NCBI GenBank assembly: GCA_050313895.1
Contig: JBNPMI010000006.1
DNA length: 64,000 bases
DNA from: JALFST01 sp022779285
Lineage (GTDB): Bacteria > Bacillota > Clostridia > Tissierellales > Peptoniphilaceae
Reading direction: 5' to 3' (one strand)
The notes under the pieces are model-generated. The model was not told the origin of the DNA, did not search any database, and saw only the letters and a list, made by a program, of their open reading frames with translations. How positions within the stretch are numbered: position 1 is the stretch's first letter; every line of letters starts with the position of its first letter. This document shows positions 17,200-26,552 of this stretch, in pieces. A program made the translations under genes and the position numbers.

Positions 17200-20100
17200 T
17201 TACTGCTTCGAAGGCATCGTTTCTCTTTCCGGATTATATGTCTCATATCCATCATACTTTTTTTCATCAAATTCTTTGGTTGGCTGTACCTGTAAATATT
17301 TTGCGATGACATCACGAACCGGACCCGCGATATTGACACTCGTTTCTCCCGCAGGCATAAATCCGAGTACACAGATTTTCGGAGCATCAAATGGCGCAAA
17401 TGCCATATCCCATGCATAGGGAGCATACGGCTCCCCTGTGCGCGGATCAATTCCCCCACGTTGTGCTGTACCGGATTTGCTGCCGACCGCCATCGGTAAA
17501 TTCCGAAGCGGGCCCGTGTTTTCCGCCGATAAACGCATTCCCTCACGAACGGCATCAAAATACGACTCTTCGATATCGATCTTGGCCGCATTATTCTGCT
17601 GACGAAAAACAACCGTGGAGTTATCCGTATTTCGGATCTCCCGTACCAAGGTAATGGGATAATCCTGCCCCTTATTCGCCAAAATCATGTTTACTCGATT
17701 AAAGGATACGGGCGTATAGGCATTTTGTCCCTGACCGATCATGGTGTTCAGAGAATCTGCAGTTTTCCATCCCGTCTGGTTGAAATATGTGTACTTGATG
17801 ATATCTGCCAGACCCGCATTTTGCCCCTGCAAGGGCGTCTCCGATTGATATCCCATCGCTTCCAGATCCCTGATCAATTTTCCGCGGGAAATGGAATCTC
17901 CTTGCTCTGCCCATGTGAGAATTACCTCGATATCCTGTTGAATATCATTTTGATTTTTAAAGATTTCCTCTTTTTTGTATTTGTTCAGCTCCGCTTCCAG
18001 ATATTTCCGTAGAAGCGATTGTGTCAGCTCCATTTTGGCGGCACGGCTCGGAATGGAATTCTTCGCTTCCGCCGGGTAGTTGATTTCCAGCCCTGACCTG
18101 TGATCCAGACCCAGCTTTTTACCGATCGCCTCGATATCATCGATGCTCACCTGAATGCCCGGATTGGCTGCTCCATACGGATCATAGCCAAGTCCCAGTT
18201 CATAAAAGAAATAGTTGCAGGATACGCCGAGTGCATGTGCAAGATCCAGCCATCCGTGAGACGATTTCGATGTTGTGTAAATCAGGCAATTGAACTGTGT
18301 ATTTCCGATGACCATATAGCCCTGGCACTTGATCTGATCGGTCGGACGCAGGCCGTTTTGCAGAGCGGCTAAAGAGACCACCGTCTTGAACATGGAGCCC
18401 GGCTGCACCGCCGTTTGCGTCGCAAGATTCATTAATGGTTTCGGCGCATCAGGATTGTTGAGATCGTCCGTCTGATAGGCGTCCCAATCGGAGCCGGAAA
18501 TGCCCGTGACAAACAGATTCGGATCAAACATCGGATAGGATGCCATTGTGAGCAGCTCGCCGTTGTTCGGATCATATGCAACAATAGCGCCTGAATTGGC
18601 CATCGGAGAAGCTTTCATCGCATAGCTTCCCCATGGAGAATCATAATCCATGCCATATTTGACAGCCACAATATTATTGCGGATTCGTTTCTCCGCATCC
18701 ACCTGCAAATCAATGTCAATGGTGAGGTATAAATTATTACCGGCCTGCGGCTCTGTGCGCGATATGATTTCCGTGCGATTTCCCGTGGAATCAATCTTTA
18801 CATTTTCCGTCCCGTTGACTCCATGAAGCGTGTCTTCAAAGCTCTCCTCAACTCCGGTTTTCCCGATCAGCTCATTTGGCAGATAGCCCTTCTCCTCGAC
18901 GTATTTTTTGATTTCCGCATCTGTCGCAATTCGGCCGATGTATCCCAATACATGACATGCGGCCTTTCCATAGGGATAGTAACGAATCGGCTCTCGGGAA
19001 ATGACAAGTCCGGTGGAAGCCGGTATATGCTCCTCAATTCCTGCAACGGTTTTATCCGTCAGCTCATAGCAGAGATTAATCGGAGTGTAGGCATAGTTTC
19101 CCTGATCCCGCACTCTAAAAATCAAATTTAATACACCGAGGCGGACAATGTCTCCTCCTTGAACCTGCAGATCTTCTTTTTCCTGCAGCTTTTGAAATGC
19201 ATTCTTTGGATCCGGTGTCTTGTTTTCTTTGGCATCGACCAAATGATTCGCCTTGAGAAAATCGCTCTGACTTTTCTCCAGCCCGTACACCCAGTCCGAA
19301 ATTGAGATCCCGGGATACACGCCTTGCGAAAACATCGCTTTTTGTGCCAGATCCTTAAATTCATCATCGGCGATGATCGTATCCAAAACATCATTTGCGA
19401 GGGCCAGTCTCTTTAATCTCTCCAGCGGGAGCTCCTGTGTCTCCTCCGTTTGAGCATACTCAATGGAGACCGACTGTGCATCGCTTGAGATCACATATTT
19501 CAAATTGGAGTCCACTCCCTTTGAGGTCAGAGCATTGATCACTTTTTCTGCAGGAATGACAAAAGCATTGGAATTGTTGATCGTCATGGACGTTAAAAAA
19601 GAATCTATGGCGATGGACTTTACAATGGACACGAAATCTTCCTTCGCTGTCGAATCCATCGTAACAGCGGGAAAGCTTCGATGCAGCATTGCTTTCTTCA
19701 TACGAAATTGTTCTTCGTATGTAAAAAGATATGGGGTAAGCTCCAGCCCCTCCGATAAATTATTTTCCCGAAGCACCTCATAGGCAAGCAGCCTTGCCGC
19801 AGGGTGCTTGAGGACTTGCGACAATACATTCCGGTTAGCAGCGGTTTTTTGCGCAAGTAGAGCCATGGGAGTGGTATTCTCATTCATTCCTCCATCGGCC
19901 ATCAGCTTGTCATACTCCTCATTTTGAATAAAGGACAATGCAAACCCATCGTCCGCATTCCAGGTAATTGGAAGAGCGCTTCCCTTCATGGAAAATGCCG
20001 TGAGGGCACGCACTGCCGGCGATACCTTCATATTTTCATTTTCAGGATCTATATAGACACGCGACAGCCATGCTTCTAAAAGATTGTTCTCGATCAAAAG

Positions 20101-20526
20101 CTTCTGAACATGCTCTGTAGGCGTGTCTTCATTGGCGAAGTAATCCGACTGCGATACGTAGGTGAATTCATTGATGCCGATTGGAAAATCCGAAAGATAA
20201 TCGGCTCCGTCATGCTCAATCAATTCCACCAGCTTCTGCAAATTCTGATTTCTTTCCGATGTCGAGAGCGCAAAAAGGGAATCCTTGTATCCCTGCACCG
20301 TAAATGAGGTACGCGTCCCCGCAAGAAGCTTTCCGTTTCGATCGTAAATATTCCCACGAGGCGCTGTGATTTGTATGGTTTTGGTTCGTTTTGTCTCCGA
20401 TAAATCTCGAAAGTAGGCACCCTTGGTGATCGTAAGATCATAGAGTCTCCACAGCAGAAAACCAAAGGCAGCTATGATCAACACAGCAATCACGACCCAG
20501 CGAATAAAGGAAGACTTTTGCTTCAT
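17200..20526 (-). CDS. mrdA: Penicillin-binding protein 2 (MrdA-like), unusually long
   Basis: 1108-residue class B transpeptidase that crosslinks lateral-wall peptidoglycan with the MreBCD elongasome. One N-terminal membrane helix (about 9-30) precedes the pedestal segment APRGNIYDRNG (55-65). The catalytic motifs are SMFK (S711, K714), SCN (769-771) and KSG (1017-1019). The family norm is about 600-750. The excess lies between residues about 90 and 480 (a long non-catalytic insertion) and a smaller insertion around 830-900 before KSG. Last gene of the mreBCD cluster, 37 bases after mreD. No terminator is seen before the rplU promoter. Confidence 0.92.
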   Translation of the reverse strand: MKQKSSFIRWVVIAVLIIAAFGFLLWRLYDLTITKGAYFRDLSETKRTKTIQITAPRGNIYDRNGKLLAGTRTSFTVQGYKDSLFALSTSERNQNLQKLVELIEHDGADYLSDFPIGINEFTYVSQSDYFANEDTPTEHVQKLLIENNLLEAWLSRVYIDPENENMKVSPAVRALTAFSMKGSALPITWNADDGFALSFIQNEEYDKLMADGGMNENTTPMALLAQKTAANRNVLSQVLKHPAARLLAYEVLRENNLSEGLELTPYLFTYEEQFRMKKAMLHRSFPAVTMDSTAKEDFVSIVKSIAIDSFLTSMTINNSNAFVIPAEKVINALTSKGVDSNLKYVISSDAQSVSIEYAQTEETQELPLERLKRLALANDVLDTIIADDEFKDLAQKAMFSQGVYPGISISDWVYGLEKSQSDFLKANHLVDAKENKTPDPKNAFQKLQEKEDLQVQGGDIVRLGVLNLIFRVRDQGNYAYTPINLCYELTDKTVAGIEEHIPASTGLVISREPIRYYPYGKAACHVLGYIGRIATDAEIKKYVEEKGYLPNELIGKTGVEESFEDTLHGVNGTENVKIDSTGNRTEIISRTEPQAGNNLYLTIDIDLQVDAEKRIRNNIVAVKYGMDYDSPWGSYAMKASPMANSGAIVAYDPNNGELLTMASYPMFDPNLFVTGISGSDWDAYQTDDLNNPDAPKPLMNLATQTAVQPGSMFKTVVSLAALQNGLRPTDQIKCQGYMVIGNTQFNCLIYTTSKSSHGWLDLAHALGVSCNYFFYELGLGYDPYGAANPGIQVSIDDIEAIGKKLGLDHRSGLEINYPAEAKNSIPSRAAKMELTQSLLRKYLEAELNKYKKEEIFKNQNDIQQDIEVILTWAEQGDSISRGKLIRDLEAMGYQSETPLQGQNAGLADIIKYTYFNQTGWKTADSLNTMIGQGQNAYTPVSFNRVNMILANKGQDYPITLVREIRNTDNSTVVFRQQNNAAKIDIEESYFDAVREGMRLSAENTGPLRNLPMAVGSKSGTAQRGGIDPRTGEPYAPYAWDMAFAPFDAPKICVLGFMPAGETSVNIAGPVRDVIAKYLQVQPTKEFDEKKYDGYETYNPERETMPSKQ

Positions 20527-20563
20527 AATGCTCTCTTTCTAATTTCCAAACAAATTTATGAGC

Positions 20564-21067
20564 TTAAAAAAAACCGGAAAAACGACGTACCGACCTCGGT
20601 TTTAAGTACATGCGCAAAATCCAGATGAGAAGCAGAAACAGTACGGCATTCATCACCATAGAGAGTCCCGCTGCGATCAAAAGTGTTCTCATCGGCGAGA
20701 TGGCAATCCGTAAAATTCGGCGATATAGCGTCAGGCTCGCTACAGAAAACAGGGTTGCCAACACCGTCATGAGCACTCCCGTCACAGTGCGCCCTTCATT
20801 GTTCCGAAGGGCTTTTCCTATCGCGGTTCCGATAAGAAAATATAAGAGCGCCGAAACTCCCAGAACCTCGGAATACATAAGATCCTCCAAAAGCCCCAAG
20901 CCCAATCCGGTATATCCGCCCCAGCCGGGGCCATAGAGAATCGCGATTGCGGAAACAAAGGCGATATATAAATTCGGCGTTGCTTCATAGATATGAATTC
21001 GTGCAAAAATAGCGGATTGAAGAAAAACTGTAAATATGATGGTTAAAGCATATCTCTTTTTATTCAT
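20564..21067 (-). CDS. mreD: Rod-shape protein MreD
   Basis: 167-residue membrane protein with five or so hydrophobic helices and the MreD pattern NLYIAFVSAIAILYG...GLGLGLLEDLMYS. It belongs to the elongasome that positions wall synthesis. The ATG at 21067 (MNKKRY) is chosen because GAAGGAG lies a few bases upstream; it overlaps the end of mreC by eight bases. Cotranscribed with mreB, mreC and PBP2. Confidence 0.9.
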   Translation of the reverse strand: MNKKRYALTIIFTVFLQSAIFARIHIYEATPNLYIAFVSAIAILYGPGWGGYTGLGLGLLEDLMYSEVLGVSALLYFLIGTAIGKALRNNEGRTVTGVLMTVLATLFSVASLTLYRRILRIAISPMRTLLIAAGLSMVMNAVLFLLLIWILRMYLKPRSVRRFSGFF

Positions 21068-21917
21068 TCTTTTCTCCTTCCGCCGTTCGACGCACAAGAA
21101 CGCGATAAAGATTGTTAAAATCCACTGCGGACTGAATCGTAAATGATTTTGTGAGTCCGTCCGCTCCCGATTTCACCTCACTGACTTTTCCGACATAAAT
21201 TCCTCTGGGATACGCTCCGCCAATACCGGCAGAAACGACCTCATCACCGACCGCAATCCCTGCATCGGAATCCAGCATATATCCATAAAATCCGACCCCG
21301 TCTCTGCTGTTGATAATGCCATAGCTTCCCGTTTTCGAAAACATGATCGATACATTCCCGGACTGATCTAAGATCGTGGAGACCTTCGCGTAATTCGGCC
21401 CCGTCTCCGTGACTCGTCCCACAAGCCCGGATGTCACCGCTCCCTCTTCATTGACAACTCCCTCAAGAACCGCATCGCCCACCTGAATTCCCTGCAGAGT
21501 CCCCCTGTTGATGGTGAAACGAGTAAATCCGGATGTGGTGTCCATGGAAGTCACATTTGCAGCAACCACCTCATCCCCGCTGAGACGCATCAGCTCATAT
21601 TCATTCTTTAAAAACTCCTGTTGACTGATAACATTTTCCAAATTTCGCACTTGATCACGCAAGGATCGGTTTTCAATTTCCAGCTGATTGATTACGCTCT
21701 TGGAAGACTTTTGTCCGAAAAATCTTTCATAGACATCCTTTACAGATTGCGCGGATGCATAGAAGAAGCCGTTGATGGGAGAAATCACAGTATTCAATAC
21801 TGTTGACGGCAGCTTTGCGGTCTGGGGATTTCGGTGTGAAAAAACAATCAGAAGCACAAGCAAAACGACCGTGATAAAGAATGAGCGTTTACTTTTTCTT
21901 CGTTTTGACCGAATCAT
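21060..21917 (-). CDS. mreC: Rod-shape protein MreC
   Basis: 285-residue bitopic protein with a basic cytoplasmic start, one membrane helix (about 13-27), a coiled coil (about 75-110, QLEIENRSLRDQVRNLENV) and the extracytoplasmic beta domain with GVVNEEGAVTSGLVGRV and a GIGG turn. It links MreB to the wall synthases. The ATG at 21917 follows GGAGAGCAGG and lies inside the end of mreB, a 29-base overlap; a TTG at 21947 has no site. Confidence 0.93.
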   Translation of the reverse strand: MIRSKRRKSKRSFFITVVLLVLLIVFSHRNPQTAKLPSTVLNTVISPINGFFYASAQSVKDVYERFFGQKSSKSVINQLEIENRSLRDQVRNLENVISQQEFLKNEYELMRLSGDEVVAANVTSMDTTSGFTRFTINRGTLQGIQVGDAVLEGVVNEEGAVTSGLVGRVTETGPNYAKVSTILDQSGNVSIMFSKTGSYGIINSRDGVGFYGYMLDSDAGIAVGDEVVSAGIGGAYPRGIYVGKVSEVKSGADGLTKSFTIQSAVDFNNLYRVLVRRTAEGEKNE

Positions 21918-22932
21918 CCTGCTCTCCTCTCCGAACAATCTGATCAATATTTTTCATGATACGACAAGTGCCATCAATGGTGTCTGTCAACGGCTTTCCG
22001 GACAACACCACACGAATTGCCAGTCGCGTGGCGATATATTCATCCAGTCCATCAATTTGCGAGGTGCCTCCTGTAACGAAAAGACCTCTTTTCATGATAT
22101 CTCCTGCCAACTCCGGCGGCGTTTTTTCCAGGGTCAGCCGGACCCGATCCACGACCTGGTCGAAAAACGGCTGAATTGCTTCAATGAGATCTGAACTATA
22201 GACATCAATGCTTTTCGGCATTCCGGTAATGGTGTCCCTTCCGCTCGCCTCCATCGCATTTCCTGCATTGGCCTCTCTTAAAGTCCCGATGGTGATTTTA
22301 AGCTCCTCCGCAGTATTATCTCCGATCACCAGGTCATATTTTTCCCGAATATGGTCACGGATCATACGGTCAAGAGTATCTCCCCCTCTTTTCATGGTTT
22401 CCGAGGTAATTACTCCATAGCTGTTGACCACAGCAACCTGAGTAGTCCCTGCTCCAATATTCAACACCATGGCTCCCTGCGTGGAATCATTGACCAAATC
22501 CGCCCCATAGGCTGAAGCAAGGGCTTCTTCCACCAGGTATACATCTCTTGCCCCCGATTGCAGACACGCATCCTGAATTGCCCTCATCTCCACATCCGTT
22601 GCGCCGGAAGGAATGCTGATCGTAACTCGAGGAGCTACTATGGAAATTCCTCGCACGGCGCGATGGATGTAATACTCAAGAAGTGCTTGTGTCAAATCAA
22701 AATCGGAAATCACCCCATCCTCCAGCGGACGCAGGGATGCTACGTTCTCAGGAGATTTTCCCATTAAATTTTTCGCTTCCTGTCCAACCGCAAGAATCTC
22801 CATTTTTTTTAAATCCAATGCAATAACAGTCGGTTCTCGTAATGTTTTGCCATTGTCAAGACGTACCACCGTGGTATTTGCAGTTCCAAGATCGATTGCC
22901 AAATCGGGCGCAATAATATGAAAAAAATCCAC
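21889..22932 (-). CDS. mreB: Actin-like rod-shape protein MreB
   Basis: 347-residue bacterial actin that forms membrane filaments guiding wall elongation. Phosphate loop IDLGTANTTV (about 13-22), adenosine-region and connecting motifs (VLNIGAGTTQVAVV, TGGTSQIDGL) are intact. The start is a GTG at 22932 preceded by AGAGGTG. It follows radC by twenty bases and overlaps mreC. The usual neighbours radC-mreB-mreC-mreD support the call. Confidence 0.95.
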   Translation of the reverse strand: MDFFHIIAPDLAIDLGTANTTVVRLDNGKTLREPTVIALDLKKMEILAVGQEAKNLMGKSPENVASLRPLEDGVISDFDLTQALLEYYIHRAVRGISIVAPRVTISIPSGATDVEMRAIQDACLQSGARDVYLVEEALASAYGADLVNDSTQGAMVLNIGAGTTQVAVVNSYGVITSETMKRGGDTLDRMIRDHIREKYDLVIGDNTAEELKITIGTLREANAGNAMEASGRDTITGMPKSIDVYSSDLIEAIQPFFDQVVDRVRLTLEKTPPELAGDIMKRGLFVTGGTSQIDGLDEYIATRLAIRVVLSGKPLTDTIDGTCRIMKNIDQIVRRGEQDDSVKTKKK

Positions 22933-22952
22933 AAAACACCTCTACTCTTTAC

Positions 22953-23636
22953 TCAAAATATTTTTCTCTCTTTAAAACTCACGAATTGATTCTTTCCGCA
23001 GATCACATGATCCAGCACAGAAATCCCGATCATCTCCCCGGCCTTTACCAGTCGTTTTGTGATCGCAATATCCTCCGGACTCGGCTCGGGATCTCCGCTC
23101 GGGTGATTGTGCGAAAGGATAATCCCCCATGCTCCTGCACGAACCGCTGATCGAAATACCTCTCTCGGATGTACCAGTGTCTGATTGAGAATGCCGATCG
23201 ATATGACCTCCATGCGGAGCGGTCTGTTTTTCGTATCCAATAAAACCGTGCAAAACAGCTCCCGGTTTTCACGCGCATAGATATTGGAAAAATAATGCGC
23301 AACCGTGCGCGGATCTGAGAGCTGAATGGCTCGAAAATCGCGCTGCTCCATCAGTCTTTTTCCCAGCTCAAGTCCTGCAAGGATTCGGCAGGCCTTGGTT
23401 TTCCCGATTCCGGAAATGGATTCGAAATCGTCTACCTTTGCCTGAAGCAGCCATGTTCGTTCCGTATCTCTACGCAAAAGCGTCTCTGCTAATTCCAAAG
23501 CATTTTTCTCTCTGGTTCCCGACCCGATGAGAATGGCCAGGAGCTCTTCATCTGAAAGCGACTCGACACCTCTTTGTACCATTTTTTCAATGGGTCTTTC
23601 AAGGGTCGGATACTCCTTCATTTTATAACCTCGCAT
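22953..23636 (-). CDS. radC: RadC/JAB1-type protein
   Basis: 227-residue RadC. It has an N-terminal helix-hairpin-helix (SGIGKTKACRILAG, about 77-90) and a C-terminal JAMM metalloprotease-like domain with HPREVF and HNHPSGDPEPSPED, so the zinc ligands are present. Its cellular role remains uncertain, and the old link to DNA repair is disputed. GGAGAA lies just before the ATG at 23636; a second ATG at 23621 is also possible. It sits upstream of mreB as in many Firmicutes. Confidence 0.93.
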   Translation of the reverse strand: MRGYKMKEYPTLERPIEKMVQRGVESLSDEELLAILIGSGTREKNALELAETLLRRDTERTWLLQAKVDDFESISGIGKTKACRILAGLELGKRLMEQRDFRAIQLSDPRTVAHYFSNIYARENRELFCTVLLDTKNRPLRMEVISIGILNQTLVHPREVFRSAVRAGAWGIILSHNHPSGDPEPSPEDIAITKRLVKAGEMIGISVLDHVICGKNQFVSFKERKIF

Positions 23637-23661
23637 AGGGTTCTCCTCTCTGAGCTTACGC

Positions 23662-24168
23662 TCAAATTGTTCGAAAAACCCTCTTCAAATGCGGTGTCAC
23701 CTGATTTGCCGCCAGTCCGATAAAAAAACCGGTTGCAATGCCGATCAATGTCAGAAGCGGAAGATAGTAAAACACTTTGATATTTTCGAGCACGATACTC
23801 GCTACTCCCAGCTGCCCGACGTTATGTGCGATCGCTCCGATCTCACTCACTCCGATCAGGCTGAGCGCAGGCGTAAGCCAGCGAACCGATGCAGACATGG
23901 CTACGGAGGAAAAGATTGCCCCGGCAAGGGAGTACCAGAAGCTCGTCACACTGCCTGTAATCAGCATGAGCAGCAGTGATTTCAGCACAGCTACAATAAC
24001 ACCCTCCTTTGGAGAAAACGTGACGATGGCAATCAAAATCACAAGATTCGAAAGGCCCAGCTTTGCTCCGGGAATGCCGATAGGAACCGGAAACGACTGC
24101 TCAATCAGAGAAATCACCAATGCAATGGCCGTTAAAAGCGATAAAAAAACCATATTTTTTGTCTTCAT
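23662..24168 (-). CDS. Gx transporter family membrane protein
   Basis: 168-residue protein with about five membrane helices, matching the family once called heptaprenyl diphosphate synthase component I. The landmarks are an N-terminal IEQSFPVPIGIPGAKLGLSN, in which IPGAKLGL is the conserved core, and a GAIAHNVGQLG near the C-terminus. Its fold resembles ECF transporter S components, but the substrate is unknown. It is regularly next to a NusG domain II protein, as here, 21 bases downstream. Confidence 0.88.
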   Translation of the reverse strand: MKTKNMVFLSLLTAIALVISLIEQSFPVPIGIPGAKLGLSNLVILIAIVTFSPKEGVIVAVLKSLLLMLITGSVTSFWYSLAGAIFSSVAMSASVRWLTPALSLIGVSEIGAIAHNVGQLGVASIVLENIKVFYYLPLLTLIGIATGFFIGLAANQVTPHLKRVFRTI

Positions 24169-24189
24169 GTCGCCTCCTTTCCTATTTTT

Positions 24190-24603
24190 CTAATGTAAAA
24201 TCGCATCCGCCGGAGCCTCGCCGGAGTCTTTGCCGTCAGCGAGGATTTCCACAAGAAAACGATTTGGCAAACAAATGAGCATCTCACCCGGTTTGCTGAT
24301 GCGCCCCTGCTTGACACAAAGCTGATCCGGGCAATTCGCTTCTTCAATAAAAACCTGTTGTTCCTCGACCTTTACAGTATTTGTACCGTACTCTGTTCGA
24401 AATGTCTTTTCCAATCCCTCCGCCCTTGCATTCAAAGCAAAGCGCTGTACTTCTTTTCCGTTAATCTGAATGCTTACAATACAATCCGTTTTATTATCCC
24501 GGCGCCCCAATAGAATTGGCAAAAGCAATCCAAGAATGCTCACAACAAGCAGAATCAGGATTAAAATCCGATCTGCCCGATTTGTCATCTTTTTTAGATG
24601 CAT
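24190..24603 (-). CDS. NusG domain II-containing extracytoplasmic protein
   Basis: 137-residue protein with one N-terminal membrane helix (about 13-33) and an external domain of the NusG-II type, including NCPDQLCVKQG with a cysteine pair and ending in a CLPNR strand. Function is unknown; it is usually found with the Gx transporter gene and in redox or RnfG-like contexts. AAAGGAGGG precedes the ATG at 24603. First gene of the run leading through radC and mreBCD to PBP2. Confidence 0.85.
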   Translation of the reverse strand: MHLKKMTNRADRILILILLVVSILGLLLPILLGRRDNKTDCIVSIQINGKEVQRFALNARAEGLEKTFRTEYGTNTVKVEEQQVFIEEANCPDQLCVKQGRISKPGEMLICLPNRFLVEILADGKDSGEAPADAILH

Positions 24604-24673
24604 ACGCCCTCCTTTACCGTGGATTTAAGTTTATCATATTTGGGATTCCCGCGCTTTTCTCTCTGCGAAAAAA

Positions 24674-24709
24674 GATAAAAAAAGGAGAGCGGCAAATTTG
24701 CTGCTCTCC
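24674..24709 (-). terminator. Terminator after the Fur-like gene
   Basis: GGAGAGC and GCTCTCC arms (24684-24709) enclose a partly paired loop and are followed on the minus strand by TTTTTTTATC. It ends the rnf-fur transcript 18 bases after the fur-like stop. Confidence 0.88.
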
Positions 24710-24727
24710 GGAACATTATCTCACGTT

Positions 24728-25084
24728 TTAGGATATGGACGGCTCGTCCTCAACAAACACCTTCAGATCATAGCCGAGTATGGGACGTCCCAATTGTTCG
24801 CTCAGCTCCTCTGTGAGATCGCGGAATTCATAATCCTCCAGCTCTCCCGTAGAACGAATCAAAAGGTGATCATGAGGCTTATTGCGATCATACCGCCCCG
24901 TTTTCCCCTCAACAGTGATCTTGCGGATTTGCTCGTCCTGCACCAGTTTTTTCAGATTGTTATAAACTGTCGCCAATGACATGGCATTTCCTGATTTCTT
25001 TAGGGAAAAGAAGATCTCCTCTGCCGTAAGATGCTTACGTGACTCATTCACCACGTCCAAAATTTTCTGAGCGTTTTGCTTCAT
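24728..25084 (-). CDS. Fur-family regulator lacking cysteines
   Basis: 118-residue Fur/PerR-like repressor. The winged-helix part (about 1-62) has the LTAEEIFFSL and LATVYNNLKKLV recognition region. The metal region RYDRNKPHDHLLIR keeps Asp and His ligands, but the CxxC pairs that bind structural zinc are absent; there is no cysteine in the protein. The N-terminus is short, starting directly at the first DNA-binding helix. It begins 17 bases after the rnfB stop, with GGAG before its ATG, and a terminator follows, so it is cotranscribed with rnfCDGEAB. Iron, manganese or peroxide sensing cannot be decided. Confidence 0.88.
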   Translation of the reverse strand: MKQNAQKILDVVNESRKHLTAEEIFFSLKKSGNAMSLATVYNNLKKLVQDEQIRKITVEGKTGRYDRNKPHDHLLIRSTGELEDYEFRDLTEELSEQLGRPILGYDLKVFVEDEPSIS

Positions 25085-25101
25085 CGTTTTCTCCTATCCG
25101 C

Positions 25102-25956
25102 TTACTGAGGAGATGTGACCGCCTCAACATTTTCTTTGGGGACTACATTCGGATCTCCATTCTTGTCAAAAACGATACACTTTGCAGGACATTTCTGCGC
25201 CGCAAGCTCCGCCTTTTCCATATCAAAACCGGGATGATAGGTAACATACGCACGCTTTTCCGTCATGGCGAATTCATCGGGTGCCGTCTTTACACAAATT
25301 CCACAACCGATGCAGCCGATCGAGCATGCCGACTTTACGCCCTTTCCAAACTCCGGATTCATGCACTTCACCTGTGCGGGCGCATGATAAGGAACCAATT
25401 GAATAATGTGCTTAGGGCAGATTTTAATGCATTTCATACAAGATGTGCACTTTTCCTGATCGATGACGGCAACGCCGTTAACTATGCGAATTGCGCCATA
25501 CTCACAAACATTCCGGCAGGTGCCGCATCCCAGACATCCGTAACGGCAAGCCTTGCAGCCTCCGAAGGATGCTTCCATAATACGGCAATCCTGTACTCCG
25601 TGATATTCATAAAGAGCCTTCGCACGATCGTTATCGCCCTGGCATTTGACAGATGCGACATAACGCTGCTCACTGCCTGCCGTTGCGCCCATGATTTCAG
25701 CAACACTGGCAGCTACTTTTTCTCCGCCCACAACACATGCCGACACGGCAGCTTCTCCGTTGACAATTGCCGCGGCACATCCATCACACCCCGGATATCC
25801 GCAGGCACCGCAGTTCGCTCCCGGAAGAGCATTTCGCACCTCTGTAATTTTGGGATCCACAGGAATATAGGTCAACTTACTGACAATGCCCAACAGGAAA
25901 GCGAATATGCCACCCAATGCGGACATGATTACAACTGGTAGAACTAATGTATTCAT
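25102..25956 (-). CDS. rnfB: RnfB, iron-sulfur subunit
   Basis: 284-residue electron-entry subunit of the Rnf complex. One N-terminal membrane helix is followed by a 4Fe-4S region GANCGACGYPGCDGC (about 46-60). A ferredoxin domain carries several CxxCxxC sets (CLGCGTCRNVC, CTSCMKCIKIC, CIGCGIC). It takes electrons from reduced ferredoxin. The start at 25956 (MNTLVL) has GAGGAGGT before it; the frame upstream lies inside rnfA. Ten bases after rnfA. Confidence 0.96.
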   Translation of the reverse strand: MNTLVLPVVIMSALGGIFAFLLGIVSKLTYIPVDPKITEVRNALPGANCGACGYPGCDGCAAAIVNGEAAVSACVVGGEKVAASVAEIMGATAGSEQRYVASVKCQGDNDRAKALYEYHGVQDCRIMEASFGGCKACRYGCLGCGTCRNVCEYGAIRIVNGVAVIDQEKCTSCMKCIKICPKHIIQLVPYHAPAQVKCMNPEFGKGVKSACSIGCIGCGICVKTAPDEFAMTEKRAYVTYHPGFDMEKAELAAQKCPAKCIVFDKNGDPNVVPKENVEAVTSPQ

Positions 25957-25966
25957 TTCTACCTCC

Positions 25967-26542
25967 TCACGAGAACATGCCGTTAAATCCGGCAAACGCC
26001 ATGGACATCAAGCCTAATGTGATCATCGCCTGCGGTACTCCGCGGAATGAAGCCGGAACTGCGTCCGAAATATCATAACGCTCACGAATTGCCGCAAGTA
26101 ATGTAATCGCCATAGCAAAGCCCACAGAAGCACCGAAGCCGCTGCATAATGTCTGAATCAGATCATAGCCGCTCTGTACGTTCAGAATGGCAACGCCCAA
26201 TACGATGCAGTTTGTTGTGATCAACGGCAGATAAATTCCCAACGCATTATAGAGTCCCGGACTCGATTTTTTCAGGAACATTTCCACCAGCTGTACCAGC
26301 GCCGCAATGACCAGAATGAATGCAATGGTACGTAGATATACGAGATTCGGCTGTAATAAGTATTTGTCGATGAACCATGTGATTGCCGAGGCAAAGGTCA
26401 CGACAAATGTAACTGCTGCGCCCATTCCTAAGGAAGTCTCTACCTTATTGGATACGCCAATGGCCGGACAGATCCCGAGGAATTGTACAAAAACATAGTT
26501 ATTTACAAAGATGAGCGCAAAGATAATTTGCAACAAAGACAT
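25967..26542 (-). CDS. rnfA: RnfA, membrane subunit
   Basis: 191-residue six-helix membrane subunit of Rnf. Near the start, NNYVFVQFLGICP carries the cysteine that helps bind the intramembrane 2Fe-2S cluster together with RnfE. A second cysteine sits in LITTNCIVLG. The start at 26542 follows AAGGAGGAAGCG; the upstream frame would overlap rnfE and is rejected. Confidence 0.96.
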   Translation of the reverse strand: MSLLQIIFALIFVNNYVFVQFLGICPAIGVSNKVETSLGMGAAVTFVVTFASAITWFIDKYLLQPNLVYLRTIAFILVIAALVQLVEMFLKKSSPGLYNALGIYLPLITTNCIVLGVAILNVQSGYDLIQTLCSGFGASVGFAMAITLLAAIRERYDISDAVPASFRGVPQAMITLGLMSMAFAGFNGMFS

Positions 26543-26552
26543 CGCTTCCTCC

